Source of the DNA: Certhia americana
Lineage: Eukaryota; Chordata; Aves; Passeriformes; Certhiidae
DNA length: 64,000 nucleotides
Direction: 5' to 3'
NCBI GenBank assembly: GCA_018697195.1
Contig: CM031878.1
Location: 67,263,331 to 67,327,330, forward strand
Below, piece by piece: positions 24,151-37,103 of this stretch. Each line of letters starts with the position of its first letter. Within the stretch, counting starts at the first letter, position 1. The notes under the pieces were generated by a model. That model saw only the letters and a program-made list of their open reading frames with translations. It did no database searches and was not told the DNA's origin. Both the position numbers and the translations under genes were made by a program.

Positions 24151-25799
24151 TCACTTATGCAAAACATTGCAGTACTCAAAAGCTATAGAAATGCTTTTGA
24201 ATATATTTTGATACAAAATGGTGTTTTTTCACAACATGAAATCTTCTCCTGTTAAAACATTTACATATGTGAACCTGGTAAATAACAAAAGCATGAGCAC
24301 AAAGTTGCCATTCCTTCTGACTCCTGAAAAAAGAGTACATCACCCCAGTAATGATTATATGCTAAAAATCAATCTGAAAGATTAATTATTCATTATTTAC
24401 TATCTATTGTGTTCCTTACACTTTGACTTTTTTAGTCAAACAGTCAGAGAGGAGAACATTATCAGCTAATATAATGTGAGCAACCAAAAGAAACTGACTA
24501 GCAAGTAGTCTCAATGAGGATATGACAGATCTTCACTGGGAACTTACTATCCAGTGCATGTCTGCAGTCAGCCAAGGGAACATATGGATTAAATTATTTG
24601 TGACTCCCGTAATGTTTTAAAAAGGGAGATGGAAGATAAAATACTCCAGTGCTTTGCATTTCTAGCCCATTGCAAAAAAAGTTATAATTTTGGCATCATT
24701 ACATGAAACATTCAAACATGTTATATATAGAGGTACATGTCTCATTAAATAGATGTACATATTGTCTCCTGCATGCACTGGATTTTTCCCCAATGAGTTC
24801 ATTGGCATTTTTCCCACTCTCACTTGTCTCAAATACTTTCACACACAGTGTGATGGAGTTTGATCTCAGACTAGATTTTTTTTTTTTTTTTTTGCATTAA
24901 TGTTCAGTCCTGGTAAAGTGCACTCTGAAAACATTGCAAACAATTAGTGCAAATAAGCAACTATCAGTCTCCACACTTCTTGTAAAGAGGACTGAAAGGA
25001 AAGTAGAATGTGGTACAGAGTACAACCTTGTACCCTGAAGAAGGTGTCATTGCCACTGAAGTCAGTGGGATCTGTGCATACTTTTCCAAGGACAGAGTCT
25101 GTGTACTCAAATACCTAACGTGTCTGAAGGTCTGAGGCTGACACACTTTCAAGTGAAATGGGATAACCATGCTTTCTTTGAATGAGTCAGCTAACCAAAT
25201 AAACATCAGCATTTAGGCCCTAGCTCTGAAGAAGAAAATAGAAACAGTACTTCCTTTTCATAGAATGAGACCCTTTTTCTATGTCTCTAAGTAGCAGGAA
25301 GGTAGACATTGGCTCTCCTCTATAGAGTTGTTCAAATATTATTGAATTATGGTCTTTACTATCTGGAGTTGACTGTGCAGCAGAAATATATAGAAATAAG
25401 CATGGACTTTCCTGAGATGTTGTAAAGAGTGGTCTTCCACTTTTTGGCATTAGTTGAATTTGGATCAGGCAATGATACACATAAAGGTGCCAGCTTTTCA
25501 TTTATTTATTACATTTCTTTTTTTACTTATTTATATTTGCTTGCTAGGCAGGTTTTTCCTCAAGCTCTTACATGCTTTATTTATTATTCATTTTCATCCC
25601 AGGAAGAGAAACTTGAAATATTTATCCACAGGATATTATTTTTTAAAAATACTTTCCACAAGTGCCAGATATGCTAAATGGCTAAATCCTTTCTGAAACA
25701 ACCGGCATGATTATCTGCTCCAAAATCTCACTTTAAAAAGGTCAATAATTAAAATATTTTACTCTGAGCCAGGCAAACAGTTAATAGGATGAAGTAGTT
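24151..25799. other. non-coding stretch with an 18-T run
   Basis: A T run fills 24876-24893. The overlapping frames at 25220-25696 are unrecognised. No repeat family was identified. Confidence 0.5.
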
Positions 25800-26330
25800 A
25801 CTTGGAGGGAAACTGTGGACTGAATTTCTTTCATTTCAGTCGCCTTTAGCTTTAATTTTGTTGGGTTTTATTCTAGGTTTAAGAAAATTAATCATTTCTG
25901 AGAAATGCTAACCACAGTGACAGACCTCGCCATGCTGAATGTTTTACAAGGAAGCTGCCATAAGCTGCCACCATGAGCAAACAACTGACGGCCAGCAGTG
26001 TTTTTGTTAGACTCTGACAAGGGAATCAATAAAAAGACATGGAAAAGGTTCAATCAGAACAGACACCACTAATACGAATGGCCTTTTGGGAGCCACGGAA
26101 GCGTGGAACTGCTTTTCCATGTTAATTTCTCCTCGCTACCCTTGGGGTTATCACCTTCTTTGGCCCCTGTTAATTAAAAACTGCCTCCTGTTAAAGTTCT
26201 TTGGCAGGCATTTGCCTTGTGTCAACTCATTTTGTTGGCTGCCGAGAGAGGAAATGAAGGGAAGGAGAATTCAGAAACTGCTGCATGAAATGCTGCCAAA
26301 ATCCTTTCTCACAATTGCCACTTGACGCAA
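25800..26330. other. candidate conserved non-coding element
   Basis: Repeat-free, higher-complexity DNA with retained CpGs (ctcgcc, gacggc, acgaatgg, cacggaagcgtgg, ctcgctacc) in an otherwise CpG-poor window, and homeodomain-type words such as gttaattaaaaac near 26169. The plus-strand frame at 26086-26325 has no recognised domain. Together these resemble vertebrate enhancers, but only cross-species alignment could show it. Confidence 0.25.
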
Positions 26331-28400
26331 ATCTGCAGATTTATTTCTCCATCTCTTCAGATACTGAGGCAAACTCACACATTATATTTAGAAAGGCAGA
26401 TTTTAAATACTCATTATGCAACTGTCTTTCTTATGAGGATATGGATATAGTAGTAGCCCTGATTATGACTGTGCAAAAAATTGATTTTTCAGATGAGTAG
26501 CCAAACAATGGATAAAAAAAAAAAAAAAAAAAAAATTAGATGCATTCAAGTAAAACTATGTACTATTTTTCTTTGTTTTCTATACTACAAATATGCTCCT
26601 CTGCTCCCACTCTTCCCATATATTCTCATGCTCATATTATTTTTTACCCTGAGGGAAACTTGTAATTTCTGGCCAGTTTGTAAGAAAAGCAAGGGCAATT
26701 AAATGACATAGTTCCAAGAATGGGAGGGAACAGTAGTAGTTCTGTTTTACTTAATAGTTCAGTGACTAGGACTTCTGTCCTGGATGGATTCAGTCTCACC
26801 TCTGCCTGGAGACATTTAGATCCCTCTGTTCAGAGACCACAAGGGTATTCAAAGGGGAAAAGCCTTTCAAGTCATGGTGTTGGTGTTCTCTCATTGTGTA
26901 TAAAAAATTAAATACTCATTGGACTGACAACCCAGCCACCTCTTTCTAAATCTGACTATTTATTTATTTTATGCAACGGTGGAAGGTCTTCAGACAAGGG
27001 GACCAAGGGAGCTCTAGCCAGAACACCCCATAACAATGCACCTGCAAGCTCAGATAGAGTTTTGAGGCAGAAAGAAGGTGAAAGCTTCACTCTTGAATGT
27101 TCAAAGTTTCCACTAGATAAGGCTATGGCTGACTTTATGAACTTTGCCTCATCTTTCTCAGCGGTGAGTATCAGGCTGGGAAAGATGACACTAGGATCCC
27201 TAGACCTCCTCTACTTGTGTCCCTGTACTTCCCTGGAAATGCCAAGCTGACCAACATTTTTGAAAGATTTCTGTGCTCCTATCTCAAAACTTCATCTTAA
27301 ACTCTTTCTGCAGAACTTTCCTGGGATATTTTTCCACCTACTTTCTGGGTTAAGAATCCAGTGAGTCTAAACACTCTTTTTCCAACGCATGGCATCTCCA
27401 TCAGTTTTACTCAATTGATATTTAAAAATTAGCTATCCTTTAAAGGTTTAGCACACTATGGTTTAGATATCGATAAGACAAATTAAATATCCTCATTTGA
27501 TATTTGATACATGAAACAATATCAATGTTACATTTACACCATCTAAGAACCTGACCTACTGCAATAAATTTTGTAGTTGACAACAATTGTCCTTGCCATC
27601 CATATCATTTTGATGAGAGGGTCAAAAAGATAATGATGGTAAATAATTATTCTCTTAAAAACTTATTTTTTGCAAAATAAACACCAACACTCTTTAAGTA
27701 GGGCTCATTATTTGATTTCAGAGGTAAACATGAATTAGTTTATAGTTAGAAGGAAGAACTGTAATATCAGAGGTCAGCCAGGTAGCCACAGCTCAATGGC
27801 TTGCTTCTTATTTTAATGTAAATGATAATTTTTAGTCATTACGCATGAACCAGATCAGTCAAAATAAACACCTTCCTGAATCATAGCCAATTTTTAAAAT
27901 CAAGTGTTCTTTTTTTTTTTAACTTCAGTAATTTTCACCTAAAGACACATCTCTGCCTCCCACCCAGAGATTTTTGATTAACTTATAGTGCTGAGTCCTT
28001 GTTAAAGGTATGATCTAAACACTTCCCACACAGTTCTAACACTGACTATTACATGACATTTTTAAAGAAAACTGCACACATTCATTCTGTAAAACTTGCA
28101 TGAAAGGTCAGGATCAGCAACTCTCCAAGTAAAATAAGTCCTGTGTCAATGTTAGTACTTTCATTTAAAAACAAGTGGTTCACATAAATAAGTATTTTCA
28201 TTTTCCCAGTTCCTTCTCTGTATACATATTTATGCCAATTTTTTTATATGTTGTCTTGGGGAAAATCAAGTAGGATGAAGAAAAACTATGGACTGGTTTA
28301 TAAATAGCTGTAAAAACCCAGAAACTATCTATGGTTTGCATTTTCTCAGGTATGGTTTCACTTCGCCCATGGGGGAAGAAAAGAATTCCACATAATTTTT
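26331..28400. other. non-coding stretch with a 22-A run and an open frame ending at a donor-like site
   Basis: A poly-A run occupies 26514-26535. A frame without stops spans about 26911-27250 and contains a strong splice-donor-like gcg|gtgagt at 27161-27169. The translated sequence is unrecognised, and a frame of this length is expected by chance several times in such a window. Confidence 0.4.
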
Positions 28401-31400
28401 TTTTTCTTATTTTCCTCTTTTTTTTTTTTTTTTCAGTGAAAATGAAAGTGTTTCAGATATAAGAGAGTTTTGCTGTGTGGAACGAAGAACAATTCCTTTT
28501 TCAGGACCTTTTTCACCACTGCATGTTGTACATTCAATGACTGCTGCTTCTTGATTAAAAATATGTTCAACCATGTAGCTGCAGTAAAATTTCATCTGGC
28601 TGAGTGAACTGTTCAAGTGGAACTAGCTGGATTTGGACAAAAGCCTCATGAGGGCTTTTTAAAAGTGATTATAGCAAGCATTCATTACCTCAATCACAGA
28701 GTATCTGTTCCAGAAGGGAAAGGTCCAGTAGTTGGTTGGCATTTTCAAGATAAAAGTGGGAGCCACATTTGCTCTTGTAAATGAAAAAAATATTATGGGA
28801 GTGACAAGCAAAATGAAATAGCTTTGAGTAGGGGATCCTCTTCATCCTGCAGTAAAAGACAAATGATGGACTCTAGCAAAGTTGTTGAAGACTTTTCAAA
28901 ATAGCAGAAATGTTACAATTCTGTCATGGTATGTTTATGAAAAAGTTGAGAGGATGATAAGGAAGAGAATATGCATTTCCTGAAACACCTGCCCTTGCAA
29001 ACATCTACAGATGCAAGGCAGAAAGACAAAACTCTGTGGTTCTCTGGTTACAAGGCTGGGGTTATAGAGGCATTTCCATATTGTCTAAAACTGTCTCTGA
29101 CACAAGGAGCAGAGACCCATACAATCCTAATACTCAGAATATGATCATCTCCTTGTCCCATTTTATCCTGAAGTTGAAGAAAAAGGTTCAAATGTGTTAA
29201 AATACCCTGACTCTAAATATCATGAGATTTGACTATCTACAAAACCCTCTAACTTCACACTATCAGTGCTGAAACAGAACAGTAGCAACAGAAATGAGCC
29301 ATATATTTGTTGATATCTCAGTAAGCTTTGGATTCAGTTTGAGCAGTAGCTAAAAGCTGCTGTAGTGTTTATTTAAACTGAATTGCTGCAAATTCTTGAG
29401 ACACTATATAATTCTTGAGACATTATATTCAGCACTATTGTACAATAGAGACTACCGAGGGTGAGGGGGGAGGGGATGTGTTGGCATCTTAAAACAAATG
29501 TGTGTTATTAAACTGCATTACCAAAGCGTACACTTTGAAGAAATATGTAGGTCTAAGAAATTACCTCTATGAAGCCAGAAAAATGCCAGAAAAAGTAGAT
29601 GGTGGGATCTGACCGTGATAATATTCTACATTTTATAAATTCTAATATCACAATATCTGCAGCATGAACCAAACAGCACTGCAACAAGAACTATTTATCA
29701 TTTTAAATAAGTGTCTGCAGGCTGCTGTACATTTTAAATTAATATTCTTAACCACAGCTTGCAAAAGCAAGTAGCACATATCATCAGCAATCACACATCA
29801 AACCAAGTTAAATGTTTGACATTGCATTCACTACAAGGTAAGTAAATCATTCTGATGTTAATAAACACACCAAAATCTTTCCCTATTCAGAAAGGTAAAT
29901 TAGGTTGTATTGTCTCTAAATATATGGCAATAATGTATAGGATGGATCCTGGTTTACTTTTTTTCTTTAGAAGTTTAATATTTTATTATAGTAGAAGGGC
30001 ACACAGCAGCTAACTCACCCCCTTCTGACAACCAGTTTCTTTGTCTAATTTCCATTCGTTTCTTTGGCAGCTAAAACACCTTGAAATTACCTTCTGCAGC
30101 ATGGAAGAATGATTTTTTTTTCCCCCTAGCTCTGGCTGTCAGAGTGATTAGAATTTTAATTAGTAAAGCAGTAAGGAGGGAGGAAAATCAGGGAGAAAAG
30201 CACATGAAAGATTCACCAGAGCAGGGAAGACAAAGAGGCGTCAGAGGCAGCCTCACAGCTTGCTTGTTACAGCAGCAATTGCAGGGCCAAGCTCAGGTCT
30301 ATAACACTAACACAGCACCATCCTTTAGACCTCTGACAATGTCAGGCTTCTGGGGCATGAGAAAACATTTTTATCAGTTGTCACTCAGAGCAAGACAAGG
30401 TTTTTAAAGCACTCCAACTAGGAGCTGCTCCACCACTGGGCTCATTTTGGCACTTTGATCTGCACTGCAGGACTCTAAGCTCAGAACTCAAGCCATGAAG
30501 ACAGGATTGTCAGTAACATAGAATTTTATCATCCAGCTATTGCACCAATTAATATTGGTGATTTTGTAATTTTGAAACAGTGTCTGAGCTTTCTATAAAG
30601 AAAAGGACGCTTTTAAGTGCCAAAGGGCTGATGAGAGCAATTACAGAAATCCTTCTGTGAACAATGCAGTATGTTTTAGGTTGAAATTAAAAAAAAAAAT
30701 CATTTTAATGGCAGAAACACCATAACTCATTCTTCATCTGTCTGTATGTCCATTTTGTCTTGACATTGTGACTCTGATGCCACAGCTCAGCAGAGGAGGT
30801 AGCATGGACAAGGAGCACAAGCCTGTTAAAGGTGGAGGAGCTGAACACTGAATTTGCATGTGGCTGCATCACACCTAGACCCTGGAGAGACGCAGATGCT
30901 CACCTTGAGAGCCTTCACAGGCTGCCTCCACCCTATCCTCACTCACCTCTAACATTGAAGCCCATCTCTTGCTGGTGCAGAGCAAAGGGCAACCTGCCAG
31001 AGGGGACCCCTGCCTCTCAGGCTCTGCTCCTCACTAGGTCTGTCAGCCCTATTTCCCACTATTATTGCTATCAGTGTTGTCACTTGTATTATATCAACGC
31101 ATTCAGTTGACAAGATCAGCAGCACACTGTGCATGGCAAGGTACATGCACATACTAAATGCAGGGATGAATGTGTGCTATTATCTATTCAACGGTAGGAG
31201 AGCGCAGGAACCAGGTGCTGAGTGGCAGAATGGGAAATTGAATCCCATTCCAGTGCCTGAGCAACAAATTTATTCTTTCTAAACTCATATCCTCTCAACC
31301 TAGTCCTTTTACGCAGATATTTTAATCAGCTGAGAGTAAAATGATTTTCTTTCTCTGCAGGGTCTGATCCTGAATTCTTCATTCATATGACTGACTTCCT

Positions 31401-33124
31401 TCCAGTGAATACAAGCTTTCAGCAGATAACAACAGAGTAATAATCAGAGCAGATTTAAAACATTTTAAAAGAGGATTATCAATCTGTGCCACTGATCTCT
31501 CAAAACAATTGTGTGTGTGCTTCTATTTCACCAGTTATTGCAAAGGTTAGTCATTGCAAAGGTTAGCATGTCCACTAGGAAATGTTAGAAAACTTTGAAT
31601 GTTTTTTTTACAGGGTTTTTGATTCTGTTCCATAATCAGCCAAAACATAATTCTACCTAGAATTGAAGACAAGATTTACAAGAGCAAAGCCAGATTTTTG
31701 CGAGGGTCATTGTACAATCTCTAGGAAATTCTCTAATACGAGAAAAAAATTGTCTTGCTGACCTTTTGTCTGGTGAAATAACACATAACGTATTTATAAT
31801 TTATGGAAATCAATCTATAGAGAATTTTTGGGTTCAAGTAATTATATCTCAGTGCAAGATCTAAATAAAACTGATGAAAAGGTAATTAGGGAAGTAATAT
31901 AACAATATAGATAAATGCCAAAAATGAGGTTCAAAACACCAGTCTTAACTATACAGCTGCAAATACTGGTAAGAAGCCAGTAATTACAGTTAAAGTCAAT
32001 TGCCAGCTGTTTTAAAGCACATCATTTAAACGAGCATTGCAATTGCTACCTTCCAGTCTTGGCTGCTAAAATAGCAGACAAGAAACAGAAAATTAAAATC
32101 CAGACATTTAAAAATAGCTTCACTATTTTTTTTCCTTTAATTGCTTGCCTGCTCTAAAATCATCTACATTTTATAGTATGTTTAGTGACAAGGAAGGTTT
32201 TGTGCAATGCTTTTGCCACTAAAGATGATCTCATCCTAAAATATCACTATGAAAACCACATGTGTTTGCAGAAAATCCTAGGGGCTAATGGTTGAGACTT
32301 GCCTCCAGCATGCAGTGGACAAAAGAAGAAGAGATAATGGAAGTCATAAGAAATCACATCTTCCTCTCATCACTTGGCAGATCAGCAAATGCACAAAATG
32401 ATTGGGTGTTCCCGTGGAATTGGATATTCCAACATGTGTAGTAAAATCAGGGATATAATTTCTACTATTTTCAATATTGAACTGAAGCCACCATATCTGA
32501 GCTGTCATCACCAGTAGAAAAAAATCCTGCTTTAGGAATTTAGCCAAAGGAGTCTTACCAGCAAAATAAAGTACAACTTATTCATGCAGAGGTGTACTCA
32601 GTCTGTACTTTTACAATGGCAATGGTATTAAGGCTTCCAAAAATAATATGGAATTTGATTTACACATTTTCATATGATCCATTACTACAGTAATTTGAAC
32701 TTTGTGCTGCCTTAAAAGTTCATTCTGTGTTGTCTTGAATGAAGTCTCTAAATTGGGGAGCTTGTCCAAAAAAATCCCAATTTAGGTCTTAAAATATACC
32801 ACTGAACCGCAGTACAATGCTCCCCAATACAAAGTGACCCAAGACCTCTTGATAAAGGATCAAAACAGAATATCTAACCCTAAAAGTCAAATATTGATTC
32901 TTACAAGAACTGTCTTTAAAGCCTTGACAAAGATGAGGATGAGGAGTACACAAGGTTAAGAATTTGAGTGAGAGCTTCTGGATACAACTACAGAAATAAA
33001 TGTGTTAAAGGCAATTGGTGCTGTGTTTGTTCTGAGACTACACATGGTTCTCTCAGAAAGATTCCAACATCATGCATAAAGTAAGAAGTACCTAACCATC
33101 AAAGTATTCTGGAATTCCAGACCT
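28401..33124. other. non-coding, no recognised feature
   Basis: It holds a T run followed by cag at 28418-28436 (acceptor-like), a 19-bp imperfect tandem duplication attcttgagacactatata at 29392-29429, and a duplicated 14-mer attgcaaaggttag at 31537-31550 and 31553-31566. Frames at 30081-30407 and 30832-31152 match nothing I know. No repeat family recognised. Confidence 0.5.
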
Positions 33125-33182
33125 GGGAGACAGGGAAAAAGAAGGAGAAGGGGAAAGAAAGAAAACAGGGGGAGAAAGAATA
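33125..33182. repeat. purine-rich low-complexity tract
   Basis: Units of ggga, gaaa and agaa without regular period, ending about 50 bp before the LTR. Confidence 0.75.
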
Positions 33183-33234
33183 AACTAAATCAAAGAGAGG
33201 TGACATTTCCATGCTTGAATTTTTTCCTTTCTTG

Positions 33235-33239
33235 CATGA
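33235..33239. repeat. target-site duplication catga (left copy)
   Basis: Abuts the TG end of the LTR and is repeated exactly at 33899-33903. Five bases is typical of ERVL and several other ERV groups. Confidence 0.8.
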
Positions 33240-33898
33240 TGTCTTGGGCTGCAGTGCAAGATGTAACCAGCAGTGTGTATTCTACCACCATCTGTTGAAA
33301 CTGGGGCATGGGGTGGGGTTGGGGTAACCCTCTGTCAATGGGTCAAATGTTAAAAAAACAGCTGGGGCACTTTTCTTTCTCTCTTCCACACCCATCCTCC
33401 CCCCAGGGAGATATCTTCTGCTAATGGGCCATTGAGTCTCACTGATAAAATTACATCATCCCATTGGGAAATGCTTCAGCCAAGGGGAGGAGCCAAACAT
33501 TCCTACCTCAATAAAAATCTGGGAGTTGGAACTCCAAGCAGCCTTTTCCACTGGATCCTCAGAGGAAGATCAGGCCCATCTATCACTGCTGAACCTTCAG
33601 AGGAAATCTACACCTTCCTACAGCATCATTGCTTCAACAGAGCCACATCCGCCACTGCAGGAGGACTGCAGCCACCATTTAATGGGACTGCCACCAACAG
33701 CCTGACCTGCAGGGTGTCAGGTTGTATCCTGACTGTGTCAGTAGGTTTGGTTTTGGTATTACTGCATTTTTATTTTAGTTCTCCTAATAAAGGACTGTTA
33801 TTCCTATTCACATGTCTTTTCCTGAGAGCCCCTTAATTTCGAAATTATAATAATTCAGAAGAAGGAGGTTTACATTCTCCATTCCAAGGGAGGTTCCA
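33240..33898 (+). mobile_element. solo LTR of an avian endogenous retrovirus (ERVL-like)
   Basis: The element is 659 bp, begins TGTCTTGGGC and ends GGTTCCA, and is flanked by catga on both sides. Inside are gggtcaaatgttaaaaaaac-type U3 sequence, an A/T-rich caataaaaatctggg box near 33510 that may be the TATA region, and a poly-A signal aataaa at 33786-33791 about 110 bp before the end. The text matches from memory an LTR family common in songbird genomes; I do not assign a named subfamily. The plus-strand frame at 33432-33836 lies wholly inside it and is not a gene. No internal retroviral sequence adjoins. Confidence 0.88.
33786..33791 (+). promoter_or_regulatory. LTR polyadenylation signal aataaa
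   Basis: Lies in ctaataaaggactgttattcc near the 3' part of the LTR, in the position expected for the R region. Confidence 0.65.
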
Positions 33899-33903
33899 CA
33901 TGA
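33899..33903. repeat. target-site duplication catga (right copy)
   Basis: Exact match to the left copy, directly after the CA end of the LTR. Confidence 0.8.
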
Positions 33904-35159
33904 TTTAAAGCTGAAAAATCTGAACTCATAATTTCAAAGGTACAGAGTAACCTAATAAGAGAAAACAAAAAAATTAGAGGAAATTATTAATGACCTACAA
34001 AATCTCTTCTGCGGATTTCTATTTAAAATGAGGAATTCTCCTCATTTTCCATCAAAGTCTCCATGGAGGTTTTCTCCCTGTGCCCCCTTTATTGTGGGGC
34101 TTTTCAAGTCTATGTGTTCTCTCTACTTGTATTCCTAAGTTTTCTTTTCAATGCAGTGAATCATTTTGACATGTTAAGAAAAAACACTGATGTCAATACA
34201 TAGGGGAGGTCTCCCAAAGGCTAATTGAAAATAAGATCATTTAAAAAGAAAATTACTTATCTCTCATTTTTATTCCTCTCTGCAACGATATAGCTAGCGT
34301 AAAATAGCTCAAGTTGAGATCATGAATTTTGCAATCCATTTTGTTGAAATACATCTTTACGCAGCCTGTCAGAAGATAGGAGACAGATGTTCAATGTTTT
34401 CCACACTATTCTTCAAATGAACCACATGAGTTTTATGAGTGATTCTCAGTGGGAAAGAAAGTGGCCTAGCCAAACATCCCCAAAACTACAGAGCAGTTAG
34501 ATTTTGGGTTGGAAGCTAAACATAGACTTTCTTTTTCTCCTATCAGTTGAAAAAACTTGTCTGGAGAGGATCTGTTAGAGAGAGCTTTTGCTTTGCTTTT
34601 CCACCTCTGTTCTGTCTCTTGGAGACAGACTTGGGATCGCCTGAAAAAACAGTGCCTGAGGGATCTATATTCAGTTTTCTAAGCCAAACACAACACAAGC
34701 ACAATTCCTGGGCTACACATTTGACTCCTGTAACATAAAATGTGAGAGAAAATCCCCCGATGGCATTCAAATCAGATTCTTGCAATTTTTAAGTGGCAAA
34801 TGCTATTCATTTTATTTCTTAGAAAAGAGATGTTCTCACAAAGACTTTGTGTGTTAAACAGCTATGCAAATTCTCTACCATGCTATCATACAGTTACCCA
34901 TGTCAGGGTAACTAGAGGGCAATAAGAAATTATGTGTTCTTACTTTGTGGTCAGATACTGAAGTCCTTACTCAGGAAAAATTACTTAATTAACACTCAAA
35001 ATTTACAGAGATTGAGGCCAGAGGGATCATTAGGACTTCTTAAATTTCATCTACTTAGTTTTGAATTGAGCTCATTAACTTATATTTGGTTAGAGCATAA
35101 TTTATGTTCACTCTAACTGTATTTCCTAGTGTTTTCACTGTGCATTTAGTAACATGTCA
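33904..35159. other. non-coding, no recognised feature
   Basis: Overlapping frames on both strands at 34543-34785 have no recognised domain. No repeat recognised. Confidence 0.5.
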
Positions 35160-35700
35160 ACGGTTCATGAAAGTTCCCAAGAGTTTAACAGCCTCACCTT
35201 TGAAAAAAGAAATCTAGATGTCACTTACTTAAAATTTAAACTCATTTGTCTTTGACTTCCAGCCACTAATCCTTGCTGTCTTCTCTACTAGGTGAAACAA
35301 CACTTTAAACTTAATTTTCCCCCTCAGTGAGAGTACTTAAGCTGTATCATCAGGTCATCTCTCAATCTCCTTGTGGTGAATTACCCCATGAATCTATATT
35401 CCTCAAAAGTATTTTTGCTGCCTCTTTTCACACCTTTTCATTTTTTAAAGAGTGCTTCTAAAACATACATGCTAGAATTGGGCACAATATTGTAAGAGCA
35501 GTTTCACTTGCAGTGTTCCTTGAAGATAAAACCACTTTTCTCCTCTCACTGGCTCCCCTGAAAAAGAAGTGCTTTTGGCAGTAGTATTGCATTGAGACCC
35601 CTATCAGAAATACTTACAAAGAAAAGCACCGTTGCTATTTATAAAAATATCTCATGGTCTTTGCTTCTACATGTGTGACTTCTCAGTTGGCTGTTTTAGC
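35160..35700 (-). mobile_element. ancient CR1-type LINE remnant
   Basis: The layout follows old reptile/bird CR1 copies on the minus strand: tttgacttccagccactaatcc, then atcaggtcatctctcaatctcc, cctcttttcacaccttttc, and agaattgggcacaatattgtaag, which parallels the agaactggacacagtattccaag word of younger CR1. Divergence is much higher than in the copy at 22.9 kb, with many indels and no readable ORF2. Ends are approximate. It predates the younger CR1 copies. Confidence 0.55.
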
Positions 35701-36758
35701 ACTTGATCCCATAAGAGAACCTGATCTTCATGAGATGCAATTTTTTTTCCCCATAGCTGTCAATAAACTTTTGAACCACACTGACTCCCTGGAAGAAGTG
35801 TGAAACAGAGACTGTCATGGCTGCTGCAGAGGACTGTTATGATCTGACAATATTTTTGAGAGAAGTAGAAGAAATTAATGTCAGTTAATTTTTAAACAGT
35901 GCTTTGAAAGTGATGCTCTAGGAAGACTTGGAGAAGAATGGAAGGGAGCAACATATATTCCTTGAAACCTCCCTGAATTCTCCACAGAAACAGATATCAT
36001 ATTTAGACATATTTTTCTTTTGATTTTTGCAGTATGCAATAAAATCAACTCCTATCAACACAATTTATACCTTGAAGATGGCTCTGTGGATTCAATCCAG
36101 GTGCACATAAATAGGTGCCAAGTGCAATTTTGAGGGGTATTTCCAAAGCAGTGACATCAATTGAGGCACATATGGGAGATTGTACCTTACTGGAAAGGCT
36201 TAAACAATCACATAAAGAACATACATATAATTTATATTGTTCTGTGGACTTTGCCTTTTCACAAAAAGTACTGCCCTTTCTTCACAACCAGCAGAATTCT
36301 CATTATTCCTATGTGAATTATGAAACAGGGAATCAAAGCTAGTGCTATGTACATGAGGTGAAAGAGAATGAGCTTTCATTATGAGCTGAGGCTCACAAAG
36401 ATTGACCAGCAGGTAAGAGCAACAGTCTAAACAAATGAGGTAAACCACCTAGGGTAAAAGAAACAGAAAATGGAAAAGTCTCATGGTCAGTCCCAAAGGC
36501 ATAATGGTGTGACCTATGGGAGGTTGTATGAGTTTGGATGCAATAATTTGACAACTGTCTTTGTACACAGTTAAATAGCAGGACATTACTAATAAAATTG
36601 AGCTGGGTAAACCTGTCCTGAAATATTCATGTTTTCCTAATACCAAAAGGAATGATGAATTTTCTTCTCTGAGATCAAGCCCTAAAAGCTACACAGGCAG
36701 CAAACTAGGGATAGGAAGGACAGTGCTTGCCCAGTTTATGCTGCTTTTCAATAAATGA
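35701..36758. other. non-coding, no recognised feature
   Basis: Frames at 36115-36342 and 36200-36646 are unrecognised chance frames. No repeat recognised. Confidence 0.5.
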
Positions 36759-36762
36759 GTAT

Positions 36763-37099
36763 TGCAGAGTCACGGGCAGAATGGGAGTTTCAGACAAACT
36801 TTATCAGAAAAGCCTTTCTGCTGAGACACGAGGTGCAGAAAGAACTCCCTTACTTTCTAAACTCCTCAACAGAGAGCAACCTAGGTGCCGCTGGATCTAA
36901 TCTTAGTCCCAGACTGTCAAAGGTTTAAGTCTAAGGAATTGTAGATATGTGTTTGAACCTTTCTACAACTTTCTCCCACAGGATTAAGGAAGGCAAACCA
37001 GACATACTTGCATAAATGTTTATTATGATAGTGATTAGGCAAAAATATCTTAATCAGAATTATTTACTACAGGGTATAAGAGCTATGTCTACTAGTACA
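36763..37099 (-). mobile_element. possible short LTR
   Basis: The minus-strand reading begins TGTACTAG and ends GACTCTGCA, giving TG...CA ends. It has a poly-A-like tctgataaagtttgtctg about 50 bp before the end, as in LTR R/U5 regions. The 4-mer gtat flanks both ends (36759-36762 and 37100-37103), but a 4-bp match is weak. The CpG-bearing cacgggcag and acacgagg segments also suggest a transposed sequence. Alternative: unique DNA. Confidence 0.35.
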
Positions 37100-37103
37100 G
37101 TAT

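Noticed and set aside
23547..24255. Plus-strand frames of 104 and 137 codons
   Set aside because: Antisense to the minus-strand CR1 ORF2 remnant.
33432..33836. 134-codon plus-strand frame
   Set aside because: It is wholly inside the solo LTR and ends past its poly-A signal.
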